Shown piece after piece: positions 1-7,261 of a stretch of DNA of 22,396 bases. The number at the start of each line of letters is the position of its first letter. Positions within the stretch are counted from its first letter, which is position 1. A program made the position numbers and the translations under genes. The stretch comes from JAJPXC01 sp964562375 (lineage in GTDB: Bacteria; Bacteroidota; Bacteroidia; Bacteroidales; Muribaculaceae). The stretch covers positions 1-22,396 of the forward strand of contig CAZLSW010000053.1 of assembly GCA_964562375.1 (NCBI GenBank). Direction: 5' to 3'. Below the pieces are notes generated by a model that saw nothing but the letters and a program-made list of their open reading frames with translations, was not told the origin of the DNA and ran no database searches.

Positions 1-33
1 CTGCGAAAGCGGGAGAGTAGGTCGCCGCCACCC
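1..33 (+). rRNA. rrf: 5S ribosomal RNA, 3' end only (partial)
   Basis: The first bases match the conserved 3' part of bacterial 5S rRNA: the helix segment GCGAAAGCGGGAGAGTAGG followed by TCGCCGCCA, which normally pairs with the 5' end of the molecule. The rest of the gene and the presumed 16S and 23S genes lie upstream of the window. The exact 3' end is uncertain by a few bases. A terminator hairpin follows within 10 nt, as expected at the end of an rRNA operon. Confidence 0.82.
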
Positions 34-40
34 TTACCCC

Positions 41-74
41 GAAAGCCCCGATGGCCCCCGCCACCGGGGCTTTC
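41..74 (+). terminator. rRNA operon terminator hairpin
   Basis: GAAAGCCCCG (41-50) pairs perfectly with CGGGGCTTTC (65-74). Inside, after one mismatch, TGGC pairs with GCCA around a CCCC loop. The long GC-rich stem directly after the 5S 3' end fits an intrinsic terminator, although no clear U-tract follows. Confidence 0.7.
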
Positions 75-86
75 CACGTGTTCGCG

Positions 87-163
87 CAGGATGTCGGGCC
101 GTGCCTTTAAGCAGGAAGTCGGGTCGCACCTTTAAGTGGGAAGTCGGGCGGTGCCCGCCCGAC
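87..163 (+). repeat. Three head-to-tail palindromic mini-element units
   Basis: Two 25-nt units (87-111 and 112-136) and a third complete unit (137-163) share the head (C/T)(A/G)GGA(A/T)GTCGGG. The first two units end in CTTTAAG. The third carries a perfect hairpin: GTCGGGCGG (143-151), loop TGC, CCGCCCGAC (155-163). Units 1 and 2 have the left arm but lack a complementary right arm, so they look truncated. The units belong to the same superfamily as the inverted copies at 168-261 and the intragenic copies at 8178, 10279 and 10363. Confidence 0.75.
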
Positions 164-167
164 ACAA

Positions 168-203
168 CCTTCTGTCCCGCCGACACGGCGGGACCTCCTA
201 CTT
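168..203 (-). repeat. Palindromic mini-element, inverted copy 1
   Basis: A perfect 9-bp hairpin, GTCCCGCCG (174-182), loop ACA, CGGCGGGAC (186-194), is followed by CTCCTACTT. Read on the minus strand it has the head AAGTAGGAG-GTC, matching the head of the units at 112-163 but with a different stem sequence. It is a 36-nt direct repeat of 222-257 with one mismatch. Confidence 0.8.
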
Positions 204-221
204 GACCGGGCCCCGACATGG

Positions 222-261
222 CCTCCTGTCCCGCCGACACGGCGGGACCTCCTACTTAAAG
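222..261 (-). repeat. Palindromic mini-element, inverted copy 2
   Basis: Near-identical to 168-203: 9-bp hairpin arms at 228-236 and 240-248 with a 3-nt loop. It extends to TTAAAG, so on the minus strand the head reads CTTTAAGTAGGAGGTC, including the CTTTAAG link seen between the rightward units at 87-136. Confidence 0.8.
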
Positions 262-379
262 AGGCCCCATAAGCCCTATTTACCCTAAGTTTTACTCAAT
301 GAAGCGTTATAGAATTTAAAAGTTTAATAAAATGATGTTAAAAATATAGAATAGGGACAGAGGAGTTAAGAATAGTGTT

Positions 380-387
380 TAAATTTG
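380..387 (+). promoter_or_regulatory. Possible -7 box for the 454-3060 gene
   Basis: TAAATTTG matches the Bacteroidota primary-sigma -7 consensus TAnnTTTG, 66 nt before the ATG in AT-rich DNA. No TTTG-like -33 element sits at the expected 19-21 nt upstream, so support is weak. The stretch 262-453 otherwise holds only AT-rich sequence. Confidence 0.3.
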
Positions 388-453
388 TGATTAATTAGAA
401 ATTTTAAATAGCACAATATCTTAAAAAATCTTATATCAAAAAGCATAGTTATC

Positions 454-3060
454 ATGAAAAATTTTCTAGTAAACAGAGGTGTGGTTGCGCTCTGCTTGGC
501 TGTGGCTGCGTGTTTTGGCGCCAATGCTAATGGCTTGGAGGACACTACTGAATATTCACCGCTGACGATTGGGGAAAAGGATATGACATTGAGCCAAAGA
601 TGGGCTGTGGCTCTTTCGCAGAGCGATAACGGGGATTATGCGGGTGCTTTCGCTGTGACCGGTGATGTTGTTTATGTGCTCGACGCGTCGAACGGGGGAA
701 AGAAGCTTGACCGATATAGTGTAGCGACCGGCGAGTCTTTAGGCTCGCTTTCAATCGTTTATGGGGAGGATATCACTGATTTGGGGTTTGACTTGTCGCA
801 AGTGGGGGTGGACGACGATGGCACACTTTTCATCTCCTACAAATCAACCTACACAGGCTTTGCGCCTGTAATGTATCTGGATATAATTGACCCTTCCACC
901 GGTACCGTCACCCAAAGGTTGTCTTATCAGTTAAAAGACATGCGGCATGAAACCGAAGAGTTCAAGTCGATGGGTTTCTCTCAGCCTCGCGTAATTGGTT
1001 CGCTCGCCAGTGGCAATTACACGATTTCGCTTTTGGAGAATGGTGGAGAATTGGTGGCCGACAACGTGACTTACGCGGATACCGCTCCCGACCAAACGAT
1101 TTCGTTGGGATTCTATACTTACAGCAATGGCACCTTGGTGGAGTCAATGCATCCGGGGTTGAAGGGCCTGTTGCCAAGTGACGGGTATTCGGGCTTCCCT
1201 ACTCCTCAATCCACAGGGGATAGGACGTGGATTTATATCGTTGACGCTCACGGCAAGCAAGCTTGCACTTACCGATTGGTTAACGAGTCGGTAGAGCCAT
1301 TGGAGTATTTTGATAATGAGATCTCGAGCGGTAAAGGTCTGTGTTTCTTGGAGTTGAATGGGCAACAATTGTTAGTGCAAGGTATAAGTTGCGGCACAGA
1401 GGCTGCTCGATGGCGGTTGAGCGCATGGCCTTCTCAATGCGCCGCATCCTACACATTAATAAATACGGAGGATTACCGTAAACTTGTGGATTTCCCAGCG
1501 AACGAAACTGGCTTGGGAACCAGCTCGGCCACCAATCCTGCGACTCTATGCCAGGCGCGCCAAGCGAGTGGCAACGGTGAGATTTTCCTTTACTCGCCCG
1601 GCTCGGGCCTGGCTTGCTACGACCTCAAGGAGAAGAGCCAGGACCCCGTCACTCCACCAAGCGGTGGAGGAGGTAATCTGGCCGACGACACTCAATATAC
1701 TAACCTAGTGATTGGTCAAAAGAACACCACCTTCGGACAGCGTTGGGCCGTCGAGCTGTCGCAGGCCGACAACGGCGATAACGCGGGCGCTTTCGCTGTA
1801 TCGGGCGACGTTGTGTACGTGCTCGACGCCTCGAACGGCGGCAAATCGCTGGCGCGTTTTAACACCGAAAACGGCGTGGCTTTGACCTCCCTGGCCATCT
1901 CTTATCCCGACGGTATCTCCGACCCAGGCTTGACGCTTTCGCAAGTGGGCGTGGACGATGACGGCACCCTGTTCGTGTCCTACAATTCGACCGCCACCAC
2001 CAACGATCCTTGGCTTTATTTGGATATCGTGGACCCCTCGAGCGGCGCGATCAGCCAAAGGGTGTCGTATCAGCTGAAAACAATCCGAGCCTATCCCGAA
2101 AACACGTTCACCTCATACGGATTCTCCACGCCTCGTGTTGGTGGCTCGTTGTTGGGCGGTAACTACACCATTTCGATGGTGGAGAAAGGTGGAGAAATTG
2201 TTGACGGCAGCACAGAGACGTACGCTAATGTCCCGCCGGCCGAGACTTTGTCGCTGTGCCATTACCAATTTGTGAACGGAGCCTCGGTGAATTCCTATAA
2301 TCCGGCGCTGATGGGCTTGTCGCCAAGCGATAATTATGAGGCTTACCCTACGCCTCATTCGCTGGTCGACACCAAGAGGGTTTACTTGGTGGACGCCTAC
2401 GGCAAGAGGGCCATGATTTTCCGCTCGGCACTTGATAACATCTCCCCGGCTGAGTCCTTCGGCTCATCGATTGACGATGAGGAAGAAGAGGGGTACGAAG
2501 ACCTCTCTGGCGGAAACGGATCGTGTCATTTCCAGCTTAACGGACAACCCCTTGTAGTACAGGGTATCAGTTGCGGTGCCACAGCGGCTCGCTGGCGGTT
2601 GAGCACATGGCCCGTGGAATTGCCCAACAACTGCAAGGCGTTTTCGAGCGACGATTACCAGAAACTGGTTGATTTCCCGGCCACTGAAGCAGGTTTGGGC
2701 ACAAGCTCGGCTTCCAATCCCGCCACCTTGTGCCAGGCCCGAGTGGTAAACGGCGTAGGCGAGGTTTACATCTATTCTCCAGGTTCCGGCCTGGCCCGCT
2801 ACGACCTTGGCGAACCGATGTCCAACTCGGCGCTTTGGCCCGTTGCTGAAACGCGCCCATTGCTGACGGTCAACAGGCATATGGTGTCGGTGTCGGAGGC
2901 ATGCCAAATCGAGGTAGTTTCGCTCGACGGCCGCGTGGCTTATGCTTGCAGGGCCGAGGAAGGCTCCACAGCCCTTCCTGTCGCTCTCCGAGGCTTCCAT
3001 ATCATCCAAGCCCGCAGCCTCTCGACGGACATCACCCAAGCAATCAAGGCAATACTGTAA
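454..3060 (+). CDS. Secreted two-repeat protein, possible tandem beta-propeller
   Basis: 868 aa, family not recognised. Residues 1-26 form a signal peptide (hydrophobic VVALCLAVAACFGANA). The mature protein is two homologous halves, about residues 28-393 and 409-785, joined by a Pro/Gly linker (DPVTPPSGGGGN). Both halves carry, in the same order, QRWAV-LSQ-DNGD, GDVVYVLDASNGGK, SQVGVDDDGTLF, QGISCG and SPGSGLA-YDL. Short strand-turn motifs such as VVYVLD and YLDIIDPSTG suggest beta-propeller blades; this is inference. The last ~65 residues (EVVSLDGRVAYAC to GFHIIQARS) resemble a type IX secretion C-terminal sorting domain, which would place it outside the cell or on its surface, but the match is loose. 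The ATG is preceded by an A-rich leader without a Shine-Dalgarno site. The second half looks more G+C-rich at synonymous sites than the first. It stands alone after the rRNA operon and converges on the SulP gene. Confidence 0.85.
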   Translation: MKNFLVNRGVVALCLAVAACFGANANGLEDTTEYSPLTIGEKDMTLSQRWAVALSQSDNGDYAGAFAVTGDVVYVLDASNGGKKLDRYSVATGESLGSLSIVYGEDITDLGFDLSQVGVDDDGTLFISYKSTYTGFAPVMYLDIIDPSTGTVTQRLSYQLKDMRHETEEFKSMGFSQPRVIGSLASGNYTISLLENGGELVADNVTYADTAPDQTISLGFYTYSNGTLVESMHPGLKGLLPSDGYSGFPTPQSTGDRTWIYIVDAHGKQACTYRLVNESVEPLEYFDNEISSGKGLCFLELNGQQLLVQGISCGTEAARWRLSAWPSQCAASYTLINTEDYRKLVDFPANETGLGTSSATNPATLCQARQASGNGEIFLYSPGSGLACYDLKEKSQDPVTPPSGGGGNLADDTQYTNLVIGQKNTTFGQRWAVELSQADNGDNAGAFAVSGDVVYVLDASNGGKSLARFNTENGVALTSLAISYPDGISDPGLTLSQVGVDDDGTLFVSYNSTATTNDPWLYLDIVDPSSGAISQRVSYQLKTIRAYPENTFTSYGFSTPRVGGSLLGGNYTISMVEKGGEIVDGSTETYANVPPAETLSLCHYQFVNGASVNSYNPALMGLSPSDNYEAYPTPHSLVDTKRVYLVDAYGKRAMIFRSALDNISPAESFGSSIDDEEEEGYEDLSGGNGSCHFQLNGQPLVVQGISCGATAARWRLSTWPVELPNNCKAFSSDDYQKLVDFPATEAGLGTSSASNPATLCQARVVNGVGEVYIYSPGSGLARYDLGEPMSNSALWPVAETRPLLTVNRHMVSVSEACQIEVVSLDGRVAYACRAEEGSTALPVALRGFHIIQARSLSTDITQAIKAIL

Positions 3061-3076
3061 GAATTGTGCGAGACCA

Positions 3077-3117
3077 CCGGCTAGGCCTTCTAGGACTCTC
3101 CTAGGAGGCCTGGTTGG
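3077..3117. terminator. Bidirectional terminator between convergent genes
   Basis: A 13-bp stem with one G-U pair (3083-3095 with 3099-3111) closes a 3-nt CTC loop. It can extend outward through wobble pairs to 3077-3117, ending just before the SulP stop codon at 3118. It lies 16 nt after the stop of the rightward gene and can serve both strands. There is no strong U-tract on either side. Confidence 0.65.
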
Positions 3118-4806
3118 CTATTGGCCGGCAATGCGGTTGGCCAGAGCGACGGCCTTGGTGATGTGGTCACAGATGTTGTCAGGGCCTATCAGGGAGTCGA
3201 TTTTAGCGTGTTCCAAGGCTTCTTGTACGTTAGGGTTGACACCCGACAGTACAACCTGTATTCCCTCGCTCTGAGAAGATTTAATGAGGATCTCAAGGTT
3301 GTGGATGGCTGTGGAGTCGATGAACGGCACCTTGCGCATGCGGATGATGCGCACGATAGGCTTGTCGGCCATGGATGAGCGCATGAGTTCGTCGAATTTG
3401 GTGGCGACTCCGAAGAAGAATGGGCCGTCGATTTCGTAAACGCTTACTCCAGGGGCGATGTCAAGTACCTCATGGGTGGTGGCTTCTGTGCCTTCTGCCA
3501 CGTCGAGTTGTTCGCCATAGACGCGAATCTGGGTGTTCTCGGTGACACGTCTCAGGAAGAGGACGATTGCTAGGAGAAGGCCGATTTCAATGGCGATGGT
3601 AAGATCAAAGATTACCGTAAGGAAGAAGGTAAGAAGCAAAACGCCGACGTCGCCTTTGGGGGATTTAAATAGGCTCACCACGGTGCGCCATGCGCTCATG
3701 TTGTAGGCGACGACGATAAGCACTGCGGCAAGGCATGCCATCGGCACGAGGTTGATCAACGGCATCAGGAAGAGGAAGATGAGCAGTAGTACCACGGTGT
3801 GCACGATCCCGGCAACGGGTGTGCGGCCTCCGTTGGTGATGTTGGTCATCGTGCGGGCTATGGCTCCAGTGACGGGAATACCCCCGAAGAAAGGGACGAC
3901 GATATTGGCCATGCCTTGGCCAATAAGCTCGGTGTTGGAGTTGGTGCGTGACCCTGTGATACCGTCGGCGACGGTGGCTGAAAGCAGCGACTCGATCGCG
4001 CAGAGCACAGCGATGGTGAATGCCGAAGGTAGCAGCGCGTTGATGGTGGCCATCGATAGCTCAAAACCGTGGGGCGTGGGAAGATCGGTCGACATGGAGC
4101 CGAAACGCTTGCCAATGGTGTCGACAGTGAATTCTGGCCATATCATCGATGCGAAGTAGCATCCTACGGTAACCAAAATAATGGCTAACAAAGCGCCAGG
4201 CAGCTTCTTTGAGATTTTAGGCGCGGTGATAATGATCGCCAGCGACACCACGCCCACGGCCAACGTCGACCAGTCAACAGCGCCCAGATTGCTAAGGTAC
4301 ATGCCCCATTTTGGGATAAACTCGCCAGGGAGATCTTTCAACCCAAGGCCAAGGAAATCATTGATTTGCGTGGAGAAAATAGTCAGGGCGATACCCGCGG
4401 TGAATCCTACCACAATCGGGTAAGGGATGAATTTGATGACTGTGCCCAGGTGGAAGAGCCCCATCAACACGAGGATAAGTCCGGCGATGAATGTGGCGAT
4501 AGCGAGCCCGGTAAGGCCGAATTGCATTATTATGTTGTAGACGATCACGATGAAGGCGCCTGTGGGACCTCCGATCTGCACCGAGCAGCCACCAAAAGCG
4601 CTTACCATGAAACCGCCGATAATAGCCGTGAGCAGGCCGATCGTGGGGCTGACGCCTGAGGCGATGCCGAAGGCGATTGCCAGAGGAAGGGCAACGATGC
4701 CAACAACCACTCCGGCCACAAGGTCGGCTTTGAGTTTTTGGGCGTTGTAATTGGAGATGGCCCCAGCCAATTTGGGGCGGAAATCAATTGCACCTGAAAG
4801 AGTCAT
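3118..4806 (-). CDS. SulP-family inorganic anion transporter with STAS domain
   Basis: 562 aa, a normal length for bacterial SulP (SLC26) permeases, which move sulfate, bicarbonate or other anions across the inner membrane with H+ or Na+. The N-terminal part opens with the conserved stretch ADLVAGVVVGIVALPLAIAFGIASG and GGPTGAF, then many hydrophobic helices up to about residue 420. A C-terminal STAS domain (about 450-555) contains VSVYEIDGPFFFG and FIDSTA; D497-S498 occupy the usual phosphorylatable position of STAS proteins. The substrate cannot be decided from sequence; bicarbonate and sulfate are both plausible. The gene is monocistronic: a terminator lies at its 3' end and a candidate promoter box at 4878-4885. 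The start at 4806 gives the usual short cytoplasmic N-terminus. Confidence 0.93.
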   Translation of the reverse strand: MTLSGAIDFRPKLAGAISNYNAQKLKADLVAGVVVGIVALPLAIAFGIASGVSPTIGLLTAIIGGFMVSAFGGCSVQIGGPTGAFIVIVYNIIMQFGLTGLAIATFIAGLILVLMGLFHLGTVIKFIPYPIVVGFTAGIALTIFSTQINDFLGLGLKDLPGEFIPKWGMYLSNLGAVDWSTLAVGVVSLAIIITAPKISKKLPGALLAIILVTVGCYFASMIWPEFTVDTIGKRFGSMSTDLPTPHGFELSMATINALLPSAFTIAVLCAIESLLSATVADGITGSRTNSNTELIGQGMANIVVPFFGGIPVTGAIARTMTNITNGGRTPVAGIVHTVVLLLIFLFLMPLINLVPMACLAAVLIVVAYNMSAWRTVVSLFKSPKGDVGVLLLTFFLTVIFDLTIAIEIGLLLAIVLFLRRVTENTQIRVYGEQLDVAEGTEATTHEVLDIAPGVSVYEIDGPFFFGVATKFDELMRSSMADKPIVRIIRMRKVPFIDSTAIHNLEILIKSSQSEGIQVVLSGVNPNVQEALEHAKIDSLIGPDNICDHITKAVALANRIAGQ

Positions 4807-4877
4807 AATGATGAATGTGTAAGCTGGGCGCGCACGCCCGTTAACCTATAAAATCTTTAATACCTTATAATACGCCG

Positions 4878-4885
4878 CAAAGGTA
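4878..4885 (-). promoter_or_regulatory. Candidate -7 box for the SulP gene
   Basis: On the minus strand TACCTTTG fits the Bacteroidota -7 consensus TAnnTTTG exactly. It lies about 70 nt upstream of the SulP ATG. The -33 region (TGTT around 4905-4908) matches the consensus poorly. Confidence 0.5.
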
Positions 4886-4964
4886 CAAATTTTAACGTAA
4901 TGTTAACACATTCCTCAACTTGTTTGTCACACGGCTGAGCGCTTAGGCTACGGGAAAGGTCCAA

Positions 4965-5140
4965 AAACAACAAAGACGCTGCCTCTCGGAGCGTCTTCGT
5001 AATAAGTCTTTTTTACAGACCTATGAAAAAACCTAACATAAAACACATTATAGCTTGAAGTAGCTATTAAACTAACAATCTATACTAACCCTAAAACATG
5101 AAATTAAGTGAACCGATAACACAGTATGATAAACTTTCTA
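4965..5140 (-). ncRNA. Candidate small RNA or leader in the SulP/lipoprotein gap
   Basis: On the minus strand, TACCTTTG (5145-5152) is an exact match to the Bacteroidota -7 consensus. About 150 nt downstream is a GC-rich hairpin (4973-4997) followed by a U-rich stretch, the layout of a small-RNA gene. Between them lies a 6-bp hairpin (ATAGCT/AGCTAT, 5050-5067). There is no convincing ORF on this strand and no recognisable Rfam family. It could instead be an attenuated leader of the SulP gene. The plus strand here is A/C-rich, like a Bacteroidota 5' leader, so orientation is uncertain. Ends are estimates. Confidence 0.3.
4973..4997 (-). terminator. Hairpin with U-rich tail
   Basis: AAGACGCT (4973-4980) pairs with AGCGTCTT (4990-4997), with CC/GG closing a TCTC loop inside and one bulged G. 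On the minus strand it is followed by TTGTTGTTTTT. It probably ends the candidate RNA above or read-through from the lipoprotein gene. A T-run at 5009-5014 on the plus strand lies too far from the stem to favour that direction. Confidence 0.55.
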
Positions 5141-5144
5141 AGCG

Positions 5145-5152
5145 CAAAGGTA
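5145..5152 (-). promoter_or_regulatory. Candidate -7 box inside the 4807-5286 gap
   Basis: Minus-strand TACCTTTG within GCATTACCTTTGCGC matches TAnnTTTG exactly and has the same flanking GC as the box upstream of the SulP gene. No clear -33 element is visible. It would drive the candidate RNA ending at the 4973-4997 hairpin. Confidence 0.4.
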
Positions 5153-5286
5153 ATGCATTCTGTGCTGTGAGTTGTCACGTTATAAGGGGTATATAAACAT
5201 TTTTTTAATTGTATAGTTTTGTAGGTGTTGATTATCAGTGAATTATGTGGTGTTGTTGAATTGGGAAATCTAAACCTTTCTCAGCG

Positions 5287-5853
5287 CTACTCGCTCAAAA
5301 TTTCGTAGTTTGTAGAGTTGATGTAGTAGAAAGAAAGGTAGGGTTTACCCTCTTTTTCGGCGCGCTCAGCGATTTTTGTGCGGTAGTCGGCGATGCGGTC
5401 GGCCAGGGTGGTAAGCTCAGCTTGGCCTTGCGCTTTGCGCTCGGTTTCGCAGCCGCTTTCGCAGTCGCTCATTGTTTTGGCCTGTTCCTCGAGTTGGGCA
5501 ACAACGGTGGAGTCGATGCGCTCCTCAACGAGTACTCCGGTGACACGGATTGGACGGTGGATGGTTTCCTTGGGGAAGTAACCTCCCATTTCGGCTGTGG
5601 CCTCGCAACGGATAAGGTTGCCGTCGGTAGCGCCGGCCACGAAGGCTTTGCGGCCGCCGTGCTTGCAAAGGTGAGAGCATACGCCCTCGATGGTGACTGT
5701 TTGTCCCACGAGGGAGTCGGGGGAAGCCAAGAGGGCGTCAACACTCAGGGCCTCGGGCTCGGTGGAGTCATTTTTTTCGGTTTGGTTGGAGTTGCCGCAG
5801 GCTGTCATTGCGATGGCTAAAAGCGCGGCAGAGAATAATTTTAAGAATTTCAT
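5287..5853 (-). CDS. Small lipoprotein, possible OB-fold, CxHxCxH motif
   Basis: 188 aa. A lipoprotein signal peptide ends in the lipobox AMTAC with C19, so the protein should be lipid-anchored, followed by an acidic Thr/Asn/Glu linker. Residues about 36-118 (DSLVGQTVTIEGV to IRVTGVLVEE) resemble the OB-like domain of tRNA_anti-like or DUF4920 proteins. That domain contains C59-S-H61-L-C63-K-H65-GGRK, a compact CxHxCxH array that could bind metal, plus C83 and a later CESGC pair (C131, C135). Residues about 118-168 are charged and probably helical. The function is not established; a role in periplasmic redox or metal handling is only a guess. It is separate from the six-gene operon upstream, with a repeat-bearing gap of 157 nt between them. 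No strong terminator follows directly. Confidence 0.82.
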   Translation of the reverse strand: MKFLKLFSAALLAIAMTACGNSNQTEKNDSTEPEALSVDALLASPDSLVGQTVTIEGVCSHLCKHGGRKAFVAGATDGNLIRCEATAEMGGYFPKETIHRPIRVTGVLVEERIDSTVVAQLEEQAKTMSDCESGCETERKAQGQAELTTLADRIADYRTKIAERAEKEGKPYLSFYYINSTNYEILSE

Positions 5854-5930
5854 ATTGGGTAAATTGTTGATTATAAATTATTTAGGGATTTTAAATTTCA
5901 GGAGCTAAGGCCAAAGGCATTTCTATTGGT

Positions 5931-5963
5931 AACCACCGCTGAGACCCGCGTGGCCCAGTGGCT
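5931..5963 (+). repeat. Palindromic family A element, degenerate copy
   Basis: This 33-nt stretch aligns with the copy at 10319-10351 at 28 of 33 positions, beginning AACCACCGC and ending CAGTGGCT. On the minus strand CCACTG and CGGTGG can pair, with one G-U. It lies in the intergenic region just downstream of the six-gene operon. Confidence 0.6.
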
Positions 5964-5999
5964 AGAGGCTATGGGTCCAGAGGCTTGATGCCACTGGGC
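5953..5999 (-). terminator. Perfect 10-bp inverted repeat after the DUF4857 gene
   Basis: GCCCAGTGGC (5953-5962) and GCCACTGGGC (5990-5999) are perfectly complementary with a 27-nt loop, 12 nt past the end of the DUF4857 gene. The left arm overlaps the degenerate family A repeat. No U-tract follows, so it may be an RNA-stabilising 3' structure rather than an intrinsic terminator. Confidence 0.4.
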
Positions 6000-6010
6000 A
6001 AAGGGCCTAT

Positions 6011-7261
6011 TTAGCGGTCGCGGCAGAGGAGGAACGGAATGAAGGAGTATAGGCCTAGAAACAGGGTGACAACTGAAGGAATTAGACTCCGGGCTGAGCA
6101 TTCCCTCGGCTTGTGGGGGCCGCTAAAGAGGAGGATGAGGGCGAGAATGAGATTGAGGAAGAGGGCTCGCCACGACCAGTGGGAATAGCGGGGGTAGGCC
6201 AGCGAGTCGCTTGTCGATGCGAAAGTGAGGATGTATGGGAATATCCAAGCCTCGGCTTTGTCGACGGCCGATTTCTCGTTGGGGTAGAAGGAGCACCCCA
6301 GGCGTTTGAGCGACCGGGAGTCGACGGCAGTCCACTGAGAACCGGTTGCGTCTTGTGAGCGTACAACGATGTTGAACAGGTTACCCATTATCGTAATGCG
6401 CTGAGAACGAGGATCCAGGGTGGGGATTTCGAGCTGGCGCACCTGATAGCCAGGGATGTCTATAAAGTAGCTACGGCCCTCAGTGTCAACCATGAAGGCC
6501 ACGTGCGTGGGATCCATAGCCTCGAGGATATAGGCTTTGTCGGCGCTGATGCCGTCGGGTAGTTTGACCCGGGTAAGATAGGGACGGCCAGCTTGCTGCT
6601 TGAAGTGGAAAAGTTGGCCATCGGCGTCAATGAGCATATAGCCGTCGTCACGCTGCTTGCGAGCGGTAATGTCGGCATTCGCGTCGTGGATTGGAGGAAC
6701 GAATCCAGCGATTCGGAAAGCCTCGGAGAAGCGTCGCGAGCGCTCGCGGTTGACCTCACCTGTGGCCATGGTGATGAATTCCACCGATCCGTCGTCGAGC
6801 ATGCGCATAGCCTCTTTAGGATCCTCTAAATCAGCGCGTAACGGCATTGATTCCATGATGAGGTAAAGATCGGGTTGCACTTTTACGATGTCGCGTGGGG
6901 AGGAGGTGAGAATCACCTCGGAATGTTTCAGAGCGGGTACCGTGACTTCCAGTCCTTGAATGGTGTCGGGCAGTTGCTCGCGTGCCATAAGGTCGCGGTA
7001 ATAGGTTTGTGGGAGGAGGGAGTCGCGTTGCTCACGGCTCAATCCTTCAGCCATCGGCTCGTTGGCTGAGTTTAATGTTTTGATTTCGGGGCGATTATCG
7101 TCGCCAATCATTGACCAAACCCAGGAGTTGGAAACGGGTGACCAGGCCATATAAGGCTCGCGTTTGGCCTCAGGAGTCAAAAGCGAATATAGCCAAGGCA
7201 AAAACCAGCTTAACACGGTGATTGCCAGCAGATAAAATACGATTTTAGAGGCTGTTTTCAT
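6011..7261 (-). CDS. DUF4857-type membrane protein, last gene of the six-gene operon
   Basis: 416 aa. One N-terminal membrane helix (about 5-27), a large soluble region (about 30-360) and two C-terminal helices (about 366-383 and 393-411). The order and context match DUF4857 proteins that accompany ABC transporters in Bacteroidales; I assign it on architecture and neighbours rather than on a signature motif. The soluble part has repeated short strands (DGYMLIDADGQLFHFK, DTEGRSYFIDIPG), which may form a beta-propeller-like sensor or accessory domain outside the inner membrane. The start ATG overlaps the permease stop codon by 1 nt (TAATG), so translation is probably coupled and the two proteins are likely partners in one complex. 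Confidence 0.8.
   Translation of the reverse strand: MKTASKIVFYLLAITVLSWFLPWLYSLLTPEAKREPYMAWSPVSNSWVWSMIGDDNRPEIKTLNSANEPMAEGLSREQRDSLLPQTYYRDLMAREQLPDTIQGLEVTVPALKHSEVILTSSPRDIVKVQPDLYLIMESMPLRADLEDPKEAMRMLDDGSVEFITMATGEVNRERSRRFSEAFRIAGFVPPIHDANADITARKQRDDGYMLIDADGQLFHFKQQAGRPYLTRVKLPDGISADKAYILEAMDPTHVAFMVDTEGRSYFIDIPGYQVRQLEIPTLDPRSQRITIMGNLFNIVVRSQDATGSQWTAVDSRSLKRLGCSFYPNEKSAVDKAEAWIFPYILTFASTSDSLAYPRYSHWSWRALFLNLILALILLFSGPHKPRECSARSLIPSVVTLFLGLYSFIPFLLCRDR

Noticed and set aside
34..240. A 68-codon minus-strand open frame after the 5S gene
   Set aside because: It runs across the palindromic repeats and the rRNA terminator. The open frame is a by-product of stop-free GC-rich hairpins, with no start signal.
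5098..5196. A 32-codon plus-strand ORF starting MKLSEPITQYDK after an A/C-rich leader
   Set aside because: The leader looks plausible, but there is no clear promoter or terminator, no recognised family, and short ORFs are common by chance in AT-rich DNA. It is kept only as an alternative reading of the gap.
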